Positions 46,630-56,465 of a stretch of DNA of 64,000 nucleotides are shown here, in pieces. Numbering within the stretch: position 1 is the stretch's first letter; the number at the start of each line of letters is the position of its first letter. The notes below the pieces were generated by a model that saw nothing but the letters and a program-made list of their open reading frames with translations, was not told the origin of the DNA and made no database searches. A program made the position numbers and the translations under genes. Source of the DNA: Psychromonas sp. psych-6C06 (GTDB lineage Bacteria > Pseudomonadota > Gammaproteobacteria > Enterobacterales > Psychromonadaceae); NCBI RefSeq assembly GCF_002835465.1, contig NZ_PIZM01000008.1, positions 62,001 through 126,000 of the forward strand, read 5' to 3'.

Positions 46630-48474
46630 ATGAATGAATATAAAAAAAGCCTATGGCTTAGCAACATAATTGTGTTGTTATTTGCCGTTTTGGCAACATT
46701 TGCTTGTAAAATTACCTTTAATGAATTGTTAATTCAACAACAAGAGCTGACTGCAAAAAAAATTAATACAAATATTGGCACCTCCCCTCTCGATTTGACG
46801 GCACTAGATTCCCTCGTTGCACAAAATTTATTTGATTATATTAAAATTAGCCACAGTGAGTTAAATACTCCGCTCATCTACGAAAATGAACAATTGAGTC
46901 CCATCGATTATTACCTAGGACAAATTGCTCCAACAACATTTATTTCTGATAATGGGGCTCAATTAATTGAATACAAAACTAAAAATAGCAAATTAATTGC
47001 ACTTATTAAACAGGTGTTATTTGTTATTTATAGCACCCTTATTTTGATGTCTTTAATGATTAACATTCTTTATTACAGACTATTCAAACGCATTGAAAAA
47101 ACACTCATTAAAGAAATAGCGGATGACAGCGATGCAGTCAGCCCTTTTACCAAAGTATCAGAACAATTACATGAACAAAAACGCCTGTTTCACCGCGCTT
47201 TACAAAACCAAGAAAAACAGATTTTACAACTGGCGCATCAAGTCAATATGGACAACCTGACTGGCCTAAATAACCGTCATGCTTTTCGAAAAGAACTAAC
47301 AGACATTCTTAGTAATGAAGAAGATCAACAGCACGCTATATTATCGATCATCCGAGCAAGCGAACTTAACACTATTAATGCTCAACGAGGGTTTCAGCAT
47401 GGTGATGAATACATCATCAGCATTGCCAACTTAATCAGTAAAGTCGCAGAACGATACCCTGCGACATCTTTGTACCGTATTAGTGGCTCCGACTTTGCAC
47501 TTATTGCGCGAGACATGAGCATTAGTGACGCACAGGTCTTAGCCAAAAACCTTAAAATGCAATTTGACCAATATCAGGCATTAAATAAGCTTGATAGCAT
47601 TGCTTACAATGGAATTTCTTCGATTATTTCTGGGCAGTTACCAGAACAAGTATTAGCGAGAACTGACATGGCCCTAGCTAAAGCTCAAACAGAGGGAGTA
47701 AACAACTGGGCCTTTGAACAGCAAGATAGCGATGACAGTCAATTTGGGCAACAACATTGGCGTAATATTATTGAAGACATCATTACCAAACGAGCATTGA
47801 TGCTATTACACCAACCGATCCAAGCCATTCATCGGAATATGAAGGGTTATCAAGAGATTTTCACTCGCTTCATTGGGGAAAACAATAGCATGATCCCAAC
47901 GGACACTGTTTTTGCAATGGCGCAACGCGTAGACTTAAGCGTCAAATTAGAACAACTTATTTTAGAAACCGTTGTCAGTCAGTGTCGCCACAAAACCGAT
48001 GGCAGTACACGGTGGGGAATTAATATCACTAGTTCAGCAATCCAAAATAGTAGCTTCATTGTATGGCTTGAGCGACTATTACTCAGAGAATCGAACATCG
48101 CAGCTTCACTCATCTTTGAGATGCAAGAAGTTGTCTTAGATAGTAATTTAGTCGCGAGTAAACGCGTATTTGATATGCTCAAAAGGACTGGCTCTCGCTC
48201 AGCTATATGTAATTTTGGTAAAGGCATCGGCTCTTTCCGCTTATTTAAAGAACTTAAGCCTGATTTTGTTAAAATAGATGCAAGCTTAATCAGTAACATT
48301 GAACGTGATAGTGCAAACCAACAATTTGTACGTATGATAATTGATGTTGCCCACCGTATGGACTGTCGTGTCATCGCAGAAGGCATTGAACATTTAGAAC
48401 AAAAACAGATACTTGAAAATATGTATATTGATGGTGTTCAGGGCTTCCTAATCGCACGCCCCAGCCCTCTTTAG
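46630..48474 (+). CDS. Degenerate GGDEF-EAL membrane protein (LapD/CsrD-like)
   Basis: This 614-residue protein has two helices (about 9-30 and 125-148) around a short periplasmic domain with T-A-L-D-S-L-V-A, resembling the LapD/MoxY N-terminal domain. A charged linker (150-200), a GGDEF domain (205-365) and an EAL domain (375-614) follow. Both sites are lost: GGDEF reads S-G-S-D-F (285-289), EAL reads E-I-F (409-411), and D-D-F-G-T-G is C-N-F-G-K-G. Catalysis is very unlikely. It may bind c-di-GMP as a receptor (LapD) or act on RNase E-dependent decay of CsrB-type RNAs (CsrD). Neither lapG nor lapA is in the window. It has its own 128-base leader after sapF and GGAG before the ATG. Confidence 0.8.
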   Translation: MNEYKKSLWLSNIIVLLFAVLATFACKITFNELLIQQQELTAKKINTNIGTSPLDLTALDSLVAQNLFDYIKISHSELNTPLIYENEQLSPIDYYLGQIAPTTFISDNGAQLIEYKTKNSKLIALIKQVLFVIYSTLILMSLMINILYYRLFKRIEKTLIKEIADDSDAVSPFTKVSEQLHEQKRLFHRALQNQEKQILQLAHQVNMDNLTGLNNRHAFRKELTDILSNEEDQQHAILSIIRASELNTINAQRGFQHGDEYIISIANLISKVAERYPATSLYRISGSDFALIARDMSISDAQVLAKNLKMQFDQYQALNKLDSIAYNGISSIISGQLPEQVLARTDMALAKAQTEGVNNWAFEQQDSDDSQFGQQHWRNIIEDIITKRALMLLHQPIQAIHRNMKGYQEIFTRFIGENNSMIPTDTVFAMAQRVDLSVKLEQLILETVVSQCRHKTDGSTRWGINITSSAIQNSSFIVWLERLLLRESNIAASLIFEMQEVVLDSNLVASKRVFDMLKRTGSRSAICNFGKGIGSFRLFKELKPDFVKIDASLISNIERDSANQQFVRMIIDVAHRMDCRVIAEGIEHLEQKQILENMYIDGVQGFLIARPSPL

Positions 48475-48484
48475 TCTTTTCTTC

Positions 48485-48510
48485 GCCCTGTTTAATACAG
48501 GGCTCTTTGC
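48485..48510 (+). terminator. Terminator before ttcA
   Basis: Seven-base arms GCCCTGT (48485-48491) and ACAGGGC (48497-48503) around TTAAT are followed by TCTTT. It lies 10 bases after the GGDEF-EAL stop. Confidence 0.65.
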
Positions 48511-48563
48511 ATCTTAAATCAACTTTTTGTACAATGCGCTTTTTATTATTAACAGGTTTGCGC

Positions 48564-49493
48564 ATGTCTGACTCTCTGTCAAAGAAACAACAATTCACCA
48601 TTAAAAAACTAAATAAAAACTTGCGCCATTTAACCGGTAAAGCAATCGCTGATTACAACATGATCGAAAATGGTGATCGTGTCATGGTTTGTCTTTCAGG
48701 CGGTAAAGATAGTTTTACCATGTTGGATATCTTATTAGAGTTGCAATCTGTTGCACCCATTAAATTTGATATCGTAGCTATTAATTTAGATCAAAAACAA
48801 CCCGGTTTCCCAGAGCATATCCTCCCGCAATACCTAAAAGAACTTGGCGTTGAGTACCATATTATCGAAGAAGATACCTACAGTATCGTGCAAGATAAAA
48901 TCCCAGAAGGTAAAACGACATGTAGCCTTTGCTCTCGATTACGCCGTGGTATTTTATATCGAACAGCGAAAGAGTTAGGTGCAAGCAAAATTGCATTAGG
49001 CCACCACCGCGATGATATGCTCGCAACAATGATGCTAAATATGTTTTTTGGAGGAAAATTAAAATCAATGCCAGCGAAGCTTGTTTCTGATAATGGCGAG
49101 CATGTTGTTATTCGTCCTCTGGCTTATTGCAAAGAAAAAGAGATTGAGCAATATGCAACACTTAAGGGCTACCCAATCATTCCTTGCAATTTATGTGGTT
49201 CACAACCAAATCTTCAGCGTCAAATCACCAAAGATATGCTTAATGAATGGGATGATAAATTTCCAGGTCGTTTAGAGTCTATGTTTACTGCGATACAAAA
49301 TGTTGTGCCATCACACCTTGCTGACACTGATATTTTTGATTTCAAATCAATAACCAAAGATTCAGGAATCATTAATGGTGGCGACATTGCTTTTGATAAA
49401 GAAGCAGTTTCAATGCCAGCAACGACCGAAAAAACAATCGATGAAATGTATTATCAAGAGCAGCAATCGCTGAATATTAAAGAGCTTACTTAG
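48564..49493 (+). CDS. ttcA: tRNA 2-thiocytidine synthetase TtcA
   Basis: TtcA thiolates C32 in some tRNAs using ATP and an iron-sulfur cluster. The 309-residue protein (E. coli 311) has the PP-loop S-G-G-K-D-S-F and two cluster CxxC motifs, C-S-L-C-S-R and C-N-L-C-G-S. The conserved G-H-H-R-D-D block is present. The ATG at 48564 (M-S-D-S-L-S) was chosen because ACAGG lies before it and the family starts there; the frame is open 57 bases further, overlapping the terminator region. Confidence 0.96.
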   Translation: MSDSLSKKQQFTIKKLNKNLRHLTGKAIADYNMIENGDRVMVCLSGGKDSFTMLDILLELQSVAPIKFDIVAINLDQKQPGFPEHILPQYLKELGVEYHIIEEDTYSIVQDKIPEGKTTCSLCSRLRRGILYRTAKELGASKIALGHHRDDMLATMMLNMFFGGKLKSMPAKLVSDNGEHVVIRPLAYCKEKEIEQYATLKGYPIIPCNLCGSQPNLQRQITKDMLNEWDDKFPGRLESMFTAIQNVVPSHLADTDIFDFKSITKDSGIINGGDIAFDKEAVSMPATTEKTIDEMYYQEQQSLNIKELT

Positions 49494-49630
49494 AGTTGTT
49501 TTAGATCATTTTAAAGTTACTTTTAGTAATAAAATTACAGATTTATCGAAAAAGTTATAGGTTTACGCTAATAGTCATTTATAATCAGCACACTTTAGTA
49601 AATTTATTTTAAAACAAACGGAGAATAACA

Positions 49631-50383
49631 ATGAGAACACCTCTTGTAATGGGTAACTGGAAATTAAACGGAACTAAAGAATCAGTTTCAACGCTAATCA
49701 AAGGTCTTGAAGCAGCTGCAGACGCAGCAACGAATGTAGAAGTGGCAGTTTGCCCGCCAGCTATCTTTATCGAGCAAGTAGCAACATTAACAGCAAACAA
49801 CAGCATTGAATTTGGTGCACAAGACGTAAGCACTAACGTTTCTGGTGCTTTCACTGGTGAAACTTCACCTGTAATGGTTAAAGAGTTTGGCGCTAAATAC
49901 AGCTTAGTAGGTCACTCTGAGCGTCGTCAGTACCACAACGAAACTGATGCAGTTGTTGCAGCTAAATTTGTTGCTATTCAAGAAAATGGCTTAGTTCCTG
50001 TGCTTTGTATTGGTGAAACACTTGAAGAGCGTGAAACTAACGTAACGACTGATGTTGTAGAAAAACAACTTAAAGCAGTTATCGACCTTGCTGGTATTGA
50101 CGCACTTGAAAACTGTGTTATTGCATACGAACCAGTATGGGCAATTGGTACTGGTAAAGTTGCAACTTCAGAGCAAGCACAAGAAGTACACGCACATATC
50201 CGTAACTGGCTAAAAGCTCAAAGCGAAGTTGTTGCAGAGAAAGTACAAATTCTTTACGGTGGTAGTGTTAAAGCAGCTTCTGCTAAAGAATTATTTGCAC
50301 AAACAGACATCGATGGTGGTTTAGTTGGTGGTGCTGCATTAATTATCGAAGAATTCGTTGGTATTATTGAAGGCGCTAAATAA
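49631..50383 (+). CDS. tpiA: Triosephosphate isomerase
   Basis: TpiA interconverts dihydroxyacetone phosphate and glyceraldehyde 3-phosphate in glycolysis. The 250-residue TIM barrel has G-N-W-K-L-N-G near its start (catalytic Lys), G-H-S-E-R-R (catalytic His), Y-E-P-V-W-A-I-G-T-G (catalytic Glu and loop 6) and Y-G-G-S-V-K. ACGGAG precedes the ATG. The 137 bases upstream contain a TATAAT at 49580-49585, a possible -10 element, without a clear -35. Codon use is regular, as expected for a highly expressed gene. Confidence 0.98.
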   Translation: MRTPLVMGNWKLNGTKESVSTLIKGLEAAADAATNVEVAVCPPAIFIEQVATLTANNSIEFGAQDVSTNVSGAFTGETSPVMVKEFGAKYSLVGHSERRQYHNETDAVVAAKFVAIQENGLVPVLCIGETLEERETNVTTDVVEKQLKAVIDLAGIDALENCVIAYEPVWAIGTGKVATSEQAQEVHAHIRNWLKAQSEVVAEKVQILYGGSVKAASAKELFAQTDIDGGLVGGAALIIEEFVGIIEGAK

Positions 50384-50404
50384 GCATCTTATCTGATAAC
50401 GACT

Positions 50405-50434
50405 AAAAAGGCGTCTTTTAAAGACGCCTTTTTT
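50405..50434. terminator. Bidirectional terminator between tpiA and a solute-binding gene
   Basis: Twelve-base arms AAAAGGCGTCTT (50406-50417) and complement (50421-50432) meet at TTAA, with A- and T-runs outside. It serves both convergent genes. Confidence 0.88.
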
Positions 50435-50456
50435 ATTACCTTGAGTTATCACCAAA

Positions 50457-51335
50457 CTATAAATTAATTTTTTTCCAGTCCTTCACTTTAGCATTGAAAA
50501 AACCAGAATCCGTATACGCTTTTTCAACTATACCCTGCTGCTTTAGTAATAAAATACCGGTATCTAAAGCCTTTATTACCTCCTTACCTTTTGGATGTCG
50601 CTTTGATACGGCAAAATGTCTCGTCCCTTGCAATCCAATCTTTATACGAGGAACCGGTACTAAATGAATACCCTCTGGAGTAAACGACATATCATTACTT
50701 GGTTGGAATGGTGCTAATAAAAAGTCTGCTCGGCCTTTAGAGACCATTTTAACCATTGAGGACCATTTGACTGTATTTATAAGCGAGTTCATTTTCATTG
50801 AGTTTAATGTTTGCCAATCAATGATCCACGCTTTACTCGAAACTGCAGTTAAAGTTTGCACATCCTGTAAGGATTTAGCAGCTAACGCCTTTTGGTTTTC
50901 TAAAATAGTGTACAAACCAGCTTCAAACTGACCATTTTCAATTATCGGCTCAGAAACGTAAAGTAGATCCCGATCATTAAGTAGATCATACCAAATTGAA
51001 TTTCCTGACATGACCGCTGTCCCTGAATGAACTTGCTTAATTATACGAGCATGAGAAGAAGCAACGATAAAACGTATTGGATCTTTAATCCCACCTAATG
51101 CTAATGCTTGCTGGATAAGCACTACCTCAACAACATCACGTCGAGATCCTTCACCGTTATAGTCATTAATTTTTAATGGATCTCTTCCGGCAATAAACAG
51201 ATCGTAATCACGTTTAACATCTCCAGGAATTACAATGATAAGCTCTTCACGCAATACAGGCTTTGCTTCGTCAATTTTGGCGATGGAAGAAAATATTGGG
51301 AATAGAAGCATCAAAAACAGGCATAATTTTTTCAT
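50457..51335 (-). CDS. Periplasmic family 3-like solute-binding protein
   Basis: This exported 292-residue protein has a signal peptide (M-K-K-L-C-L-F, cleavage near residue 19) and a type 2 periplasmic-binding fold resembling amino-acid-binding (SBP_bac_3) proteins. The start at 51335 has GAGGA upstream; the longer frame to 51386 has no signal-like start. No permease or ATPase is next to it, as is common for stand-alone members in this group. The ligand is unknown. It is convergent with tpiA. Confidence 0.7.
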   Translation of the reverse strand: MKKLCLFLMLLFPIFSSIAKIDEAKPVLREELIIVIPGDVKRDYDLFIAGRDPLKINDYNGEGSRRDVVEVVLIQQALALGGIKDPIRFIVASSHARIIKQVHSGTAVMSGNSIWYDLLNDRDLLYVSEPIIENGQFEAGLYTILENQKALAAKSLQDVQTLTAVSSKAWIIDWQTLNSMKMNSLINTVKWSSMVKMVSKGRADFLLAPFQPSNDMSFTPEGIHLVPVPRIKIGLQGTRHFAVSKRHPKGKEVIKALDTGILLLKQQGIVEKAYTDSGFFNAKVKDWKKINL

Positions 51336-51550
51336 AGAGATAGTCCTCTGAAACATGGGTAATGGATAAAATTTAAGTTTAGCCAATAAGTTATAATACT
51401 GCCGAAGAAACTCGTTATATTGTCGCTAAGCGCAAGGTTTTGCAAAAAATGACCTTAAAATTAGAGACTATAAAAATTAATAACTATTTGTCTTTACGAT
51501 TAAAGGGCGTATTATGTCATTAGTAACTTACTTATTTTTTAGGAGATAAA

Positions 51551-52210
51551 ATGAATTCACCATTTGTTCAAACGCAAACAGGCGCACCTGCTGTTTCAAT
51601 TAATAAAGTACTTAAAAATACTTATATCCTGTTAGGCATGACACTCGCATTTTCGGCATTAACAGCAACGATTGCGACCATGATGAATATCGGCGGCATT
51701 GCATCTCTTGTGTTAATGCTTGTTGGTTTCGGCTTATTATTTGTTGTTTCTAAAACAGCTGATACTAGCAAAGGCTTATTCTGGGTATTTATGTTTACTG
51801 GCGTAATGGGCGCATCACTCGGTAACATGCTTAACCATTATCTTGCTATGGAAAATGGCGCATCACTGATTATGCAAGCATTAGGCTCTACGGCTTTAAT
51901 TTTCTTCGCCTTATCAGCTTATGCACTAACCTCTAAGAAAGATTTCTCTTTCATGGGTGGTTTCCTAATGACAGGGATGATTGTTGTCGTTATTGCAATG
52001 ATTGCTAATATTTTCCTTCAAATTCCTATGATGCAGGTAGTAATTAGTAGTGTTGTCGTATTAATTATGTCTGGCTTTATCCTTTTTGATACTAGCCGTA
52101 TCATTAATGGTGGCGAAACTAATTACATTCGTGCAACAGTTTCTTTGTACCTAAACCTGTTTAATCTATTTATACACCTATTAAATTTATTAAATATTTT
52201 AGATGATTAA
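51551..52210 (+). CDS. Bax inhibitor-1/YccA family membrane protein
   Basis: This 219-residue protein has seven predicted helices and the family end pattern F-I-L-F-D-T-S-R-I-I-N-G-G, with two buried acidic residues, and N-L-F-N-L-F-I-H-L-L near the C-terminus. E. coli YccA, the nearest well-studied relative, binds and inhibits FtsH when the translocon is jammed. That role fits the SecDF and HtpX neighbours elsewhere in the window but is inferred. TTTAGGAG lies before the ATG. Confidence 0.92.
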   Translation: MNSPFVQTQTGAPAVSINKVLKNTYILLGMTLAFSALTATIATMMNIGGIASLVLMLVGFGLLFVVSKTADTSKGLFWVFMFTGVMGASLGNMLNHYLAMENGASLIMQALGSTALIFFALSAYALTSKKDFSFMGGFLMTGMIVVVIAMIANIFLQIPMMQVVISSVVVLIMSGFILFDTSRIINGGETNYIRATVSLYLNLFNLFIHLLNLLNILDD

Positions 52211-52230
52211 ATAATTAATAACGCCTCTTT

Positions 52231-52255
52231 AAGCGCACTTCGAGTGCGCTTTTTT
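52231..52255 (+). terminator. Intrinsic terminator of the YccA-like gene
   Basis: Arms AAGCGCACT (52231-52239) and AGTGCGCTT (52243-52251) around TCG are followed by TTTT. It lies 20 bases after the stop. Confidence 0.9.
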
Positions 52256-52635
52256 GTCTCTTATTCTTGGTAAATAAAAATATTTAACTTCAATTCTGGT
52301 TGTTGAAAGCTTTATAGTTCTTTAAATCAGAGAGTTATACCAGACGAAATAAATAGATGAACTATTTTACTGAATAAAACAACTTCCCCCTTCGTTAAAA
52401 ATTCGTAAAGGGAACAACCGTTTACGTCAATTTTTTCCTTGAGTTAAATCTCTTTTCTTGCCCAAAAGTTAGATCACATACTTAATTCGATTGGCATTAC
52501 ATGTTTTAATATACAGCACCGTTCATTTTACGGAATTAAAGACAAATTATCGTAGCACCGGTTATTATTAGATAATTGTTGCAGAAATAGGGGGATTGTC
52601 CCCCTTTGTTTACCCAGAGCAAAGAGCATTTAGAT
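52256..52635. other. Non-coding stretch before lolE
   Basis: No gene is seen. It contains the second copy of the intergenic repeat (52335-52503). A GC-rich inverted segment (GGGGGA and TCCCCC at 52591-52603) lies near the lolE end. Confidence 0.65.
52335..52503. repeat. Intergenic repeat, copy B (MITE-like)
   Basis: The element is about 169 bases, nearly the same length as copy A at 5170-5337. Its left end is TTATACCAGACGAA and its right end, read inward, is AATGCCAATCGAA (9 of 13 bases complementary). Both copies share TTATACCA at the left, TTGGxATTACAT at the right and CGTTAAAA inside. The rest is strongly diverged, so this is an old copy. Confidence 0.55.
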
Positions 52636-53880
52636 CTAATGTGAGTAACCTAACTCTTGTGCAGGCTGAATCTTGCTAGCTCGCCATGCAGGGTATAATG
52701 TTGCTAATACACTCATCACAAATGCAGTACATGCAATGATAATGACTTCATCCATATTCAGTTCTGAAGGAAGAAAATCGATGAAATAGATATCCCCGGA
52801 AAGAATTTTATGCCCAATTAGTTGCTCAAACGACTTAATGATTGCTGTTAAATTTAGCGCGACATAACTACCTGCTAAAGCACCAATTAAACTGCCAATC
52901 AATCCGTTAAAAGCCCCTTGCACAATAAAAATAAAGCGTAAAGTCCAACGCGAAGCCCCCATGGTTTTCAAAATTGCAATATCACCACGCTTTTCATTTA
53001 CAGCCATAACTAGAGTTGAGACGATATTAAAGCAAGCAACTGCAACCACCAATAATAGAATGACATACATTAATGATTTGACCATTTGAATATCTTGATA
53101 GAGGTAGCCTTGGCTGGTGATCCAGCTTTTTATATACATATACTCTTTTAAATTGTATCCGACATCACGCGATATTTGCTGTGCATCTAAAACCTTATCC
53201 ACTTTAAATGCAATGGCATTGGCAGCCTTTAATCCCAATATATTTTGAGCATCTTCAATATGCATAAACCCTAAGGTACGATCTACTTGCCCCCCCATTT
53301 CAAAAAGTCCGACTAACGTTAACGGGATCACCTTCGGTGCTTTTAATCTGTTATTTTCACTGGGTTCAGGTAACAACAATTTTAATGAGTCGCCGACGGC
53401 TAAGCCCAGATCATGCGCTACCTTTTTTCCTAAGATAATCTGTCGTTCTCCCCCAGTAAATAACTTCCAGCTACCTTGCTCAATATACTGTTCAATATTC
53501 GTGACACTATTTTCGCTTTTAGGTTGAATAGCACGTAATTGTAGCGCCTTCATTTTACTGTCTTTTTGCAGTAAACCGCTTAAATTAATATACGGCGTTG
53601 CACCAACTACTTGCGGATGAGCTAAGACAGACAGCAAACTTTTATCGAGATCATTAAATGAACCACTGACAACTTCCAATTCACCGTGAGGTATGACTGA
53701 AAGCAATTGATCTCTCAAGGCTTTTTCAAAGCCATTCATTGCTGAAAGGCCAACAATTAACACCATCACGCCCAGTGATATACCCAGAATAGAAGCAATG
53801 GAGATAAAAGAAACAAATCGGTTTTTGTGCTTTGCTCGGCTATAACGTAAACCGATAAATAACGACAACGGACGAAACAT
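52636..53880 (-). CDS. lolE: Lipoprotein-releasing system permease LolE
   Basis: LolE is one of the two membrane subunits of LolCDE, which releases outer-membrane lipoproteins from the inner membrane to LolA. The 414-residue protein has one N-terminal helix, a periplasmic domain, and three C-terminal helices. It begins [11 protein letters not shown] and has V-G-L-S-A-M-N-G-F-E and V-I-P-H-G-E-L-E, which match E. coli LolE rather than LolC. Its ATG shares a base with the lolD stop. Confidence 0.95.
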   Translation of the reverse strand: MFRPLSLFIGLRYSRAKHKNRFVSFISIASILGISLGVMVLIVGLSAMNGFEKALRDQLLSVIPHGELEVVSGSFNDLDKSLLSVLAHPQVVGATPYINLSGLLQKDSKMKALQLRAIQPKSENSVTNIEQYIEQGSWKLFTGGERQIILGKKVAHDLGLAVGDSLKLLLPEPSENNRLKAPKVIPLTLVGLFEMGGQVDRTLGFMHIEDAQNILGLKAANAIAFKVDKVLDAQQISRDVGYNLKEYMYIKSWITSQGYLYQDIQMVKSLMYVILLLVVAVACFNIVSTLVMAVNEKRGDIAILKTMGASRWTLRFIFIVQGAFNGLIGSLIGALAGSYVALNLTAIIKSFEQLIGHKILSGDIYFIDFLPSELNMDEVIIIACTAFVMSVLATLYPAWRASKIQPAQELGYSH

Positions 53881-54569
53881 TATGCATTATCCTGTAATAA
53901 ACCACTGGCCATAAACAGTTGCCTATCGAGCTTATTCGCCAGTAACTGATCATGAGTCACCACCACAAATGCAGTCCCTAAATCATGATTTAGTGTTTTA
54001 ATTAACTGATAAATACTTTCTGCACTATGCGCATCCAAATTTCCTGTAGGCTCATCAGCTAATACTAGTTTCGGGTCATTAATCAATGCACGAGCAATAG
54101 CAACTCGCTGACGTTCACCACCAGAAAGTTCAGAGGGACGATGTTCAACTCGCTCTGCAAGGCCAACTTTCTTTAACATATGTAACGCTTTTTGCTGAGC
54201 TGTTTTAATATCTTTTCCAGCAATCAGCAAAGGCATTGCAACATTTTCTAGCGCGCTGAACTCGGAGAGAAGATGATGAAATTGATAAACAAAACCCAAA
54301 TGTTGATTACGCCAATTGGCTTGTTGTTTATCATTAAAGGCATTAATGCTTTCACCTTGAAAGACAACACTACCTGAAGAGGGAATATCTAATGCCCCTA
54401 ATAGATGCAATAAAGTACTTTTTCCTGAGCCAGAACTTCCGACTATTGCCAATAACTCGCCCTCACAAAGCGATAAGCTAACATTATCTAACACGGTATT
54501 ACTGAGCTTACCATCACGGTAAACTTTCCCTAAACCAGTGACACTTAATAACGGTTGTTGCTTATTCAT
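53880..54569 (-). CDS. lolD: Lipoprotein-releasing system ATPase LolD
   Basis: LolD is the ATPase of LolCDE. The 229-residue protein has Walker A G-S-S-G-S-G-K-S, the Q-loop in V-Y-Q-F-H-H-L-L, signature L-S-G-G-E-R-Q-R, Walker [13 protein letters not shown] and H-loop V-T-H-D. All motifs are intact. It overlaps lolC by eight bases and lolE by one, so translation of the three is coupled. Confidence 0.97.
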   Translation of the reverse strand: MNKQQPLLSVTGLGKVYRDGKLSNTVLDNVSLSLCEGELLAIVGSSGSGKSTLLHLLGALDIPSSGSVVFQGESINAFNDKQQANWRNQHLGFVYQFHHLLSEFSALENVAMPLLIAGKDIKTAQQKALHMLKKVGLAERVEHRPSELSGGERQRVAIARALINDPKLVLADEPTGNLDAHSAESIYQLIKTLNHDLGTAFVVVTHDQLLANKLDRQLFMASGLLQDNA

Positions 54570-55788
54570 ATCTTAACGCCTCCACAGGGCACACTTTTCC
54601 AGCACGGTATGCGGGATACAGCGTTGCTAATAAACTTAAAAACATCGCACCAAATAATATAACCATAATTTGGTTAGGTTGATGTAATACAGGTAGTAGC
54701 CGAGCACCACCGGATGCGTTTGCTAAAAGATGTAAACCTAAAAACGTCATCACTTCGTTAATATAGCTACTTAATAACAACCCCAATCCAGTACCAATCA
54801 ACGCACCAATGATTCCGCTCCAGGCGCCCTGGATGATAAAAATCAAGTTAAGCGTAAGTCTTTTCATGCCAAGTGTTTTCAAAATGGCAACCTCTGCACG
54901 CTTATCACTTACAACCATGACCGATGAAGAAAGAATATTAAAAGCGGCGACTGCAACAATTAAACATAACAATAACCAGATCATATTTTTTTCCATTTTA
55001 ACGGCAGCAAAAAGCTCTCCATGCGTTTTTCGCCAATCATTTAATGACTCACCTCCTTCAAGATTAGGTGGTGACCAACGCATTACATCAAAGGGATCTT
55101 CAAAGGAAAAACGTAATCCTGTAACTTGGTTTTCATCAATGCGAATTAAGCGAGCAGCATCATGCACATTCATCAATACTAGGTATTTATCGACATCAGA
55201 GCCGACATCAAAGAATCCGGAGATTGTAAAGTTTCGCTGACTAGGTATTTGACCAAGTGGTGTAAAACGAGTTCCTCGAGCAGAAATGATACGTACTTTA
55301 TCGCCGACACTAACGCTCAGTTCACGAGCGAGCGCTTGCCCAATGATAATGTTATATGAGCGAGAAGTAAGGTCTTTTAAATCACCAACGTAAATAGAAG
55401 ACTTAACAACCTCACTCGCATACATTTCAGGATAGATACCTTCGAAAGTTATTCCTTGTATCTGCTTGCTACTTTGAATAATCGCTTCACTGTTAATCAC
55501 AGGCTCAACCTGTTTAACATATTCGACTTGCTTAAGTGCTTCAATCCGGGGTTGCCAATTAGTTAAGGTCTGAGTTTTGTTACTCAAAACAGCCTGAGGT
55601 ACCGCGCCTAAAATCCGTGTTTTCAGTTCCGCCTCAAATCCGTTCATCACTGACAATACAGTGATCAACGCTAAAACCCCTAGTGAAATACCACCGGTTG
55701 AAAAAAGGGAAACAAAGGAGACAAATTTATTATTACGTTTAGATTTGGTATAACGCAATCCTATGAATAGGCTTAATGGGTAAAACAT
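54562..55788 (-). CDS. lolC: Lipoprotein-releasing system permease LolC
   Basis: LolC is the LolA-binding membrane subunit of LolCDE. The 408-residue protein has the same four-helix plan as LolE, begins [13 protein letters not shown], and has [10 protein letters not shown] and A-V-P-Q-A-V-L-S, the LolC version. The ATG at 55788 was chosen because AGGG lies upstream and the family starts there; the frame is open 14 codons further. It is the first gene of lolCDE, divergent from the PilZ gene across 96 bases. Confidence 0.95.
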   Translation of the reverse strand: MFYPLSLFIGLRYTKSKRNNKFVSFVSLFSTGGISLGVLALITVLSVMNGFEAELKTRILGAVPQAVLSNKTQTLTNWQPRIEALKQVEYVKQVEPVINSEAIIQSSKQIQGITFEGIYPEMYASEVVKSSIYVGDLKDLTSRSYNIIIGQALARELSVSVGDKVRIISARGTRFTPLGQIPSQRNFTISGFFDVGSDVDKYLVLMNVHDAARLIRIDENQVTGLRFSFEDPFDVMRWSPPNLEGGESLNDWRKTHGELFAAVKMEKNMIWLLLCLIVAVAAFNILSSSVMVVSDKRAEVAILKTLGMKRLTLNLIFIIQGAWSGIIGALIGTGLGLLLSSYINEVMTFLGLHLLANASGGARLLPVLHQPNQIMVILFGAMFLSLLATLYPAYRAGKVCPVEALRYE

Positions 55789-55884
55789 AAACGCCCTGTT
55801 TTTATTACATTTATTTTTATTAATTTGCATTCTAATGTATCTTTGTAATGCAAGGAACCTTCATATCAGTAATTAGGACAAATA

Positions 55885-56442
55885 ATGACAAACAATCAAT
55901 ATTTTCTCGTTGAGCATCAATTAAGCCTTAATGTAGAAGGTTTAGCAGAAAATGAATGTATTCCTAATGATGCTGATTTCGAAGCTGAGATTCCCGCACC
56001 GTTTCGTATGGCAAGTGATTTAGCTCAAATAGAATCACATAGTTTACAACCCTTAAAACTGAATAACGAAACGACACAGGCACTTTGGAGTTATCTGCAG
56101 ACACAAAATTTAAAAATCAATACACTGCTAACTTACGTATTAAGCCAACAGGATGATCAACGCTTACATTTTCAAAGTGATGCATTCAGTGCCAGTGTTT
56201 GTGTGTTTAAATGCGGCGACGCACGCTTTGCCGTAGATCAGCCTGTGCGATTAAAAATCTTCATACCTGAAGAGTCTGCTGCTATATATTGCTATGCATT
56301 AGTGACTAAAGTTGAACAAGGTTTAATCGAGTTAACCTACCAACAGATTAGAGAAGAAGATAGAGAGTTATTAATCCGCACCACGCTCCACATTCAATCA
56401 AAACAGTTAAAATTACGCGCACAACAACGCGCATCGCTATAA
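55885..56442 (+). CDS. Atypical PilZ-domain protein upstream of mfd
   Basis: This 185-residue soluble protein belongs to the PilZ-like group found next to mfd in Vibrio and relatives (I recall V. cholerae PlzB in this spot). An N-terminal domain of about 100 residues (strand-rich, then helices) is followed by a beta-barrel-like part with R-F-A-V-D-Q-P-V-R-L-K-I-F. The canonical c-di-GMP motif R-x-x-x-R followed by D/N-x-S-x-x-G is not clear, so c-di-GMP binding is doubtful. It is 23 bases before mfd and likely co-transcribed with it. Confidence 0.65.
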   Translation: MTNNQYFLVEHQLSLNVEGLAENECIPNDADFEAEIPAPFRMASDLAQIESHSLQPLKLNNETTQALWSYLQTQNLKINTLLTYVLSQQDDQRLHFQSDAFSASVCVFKCGDARFAVDQPVRLKIFIPEESAAIYCYALVTKVEQGLIELTYQQIREEDRELLIRTTLHIQSKQLKLRAQQRASL

Positions 56443-56465
56443 ATAGATGAGTAAAAGATATCACA

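Noticed and set aside
47979-48386. 135-codon frame on the minus strand
   Set aside because: It lies antisense within the GGDEF-EAL gene and has low-complexity Ser/Leu composition.
54809-55240. 143-codon frame on the plus strand
   Set aside because: It is antisense to lolC, without ribosome site or domain.
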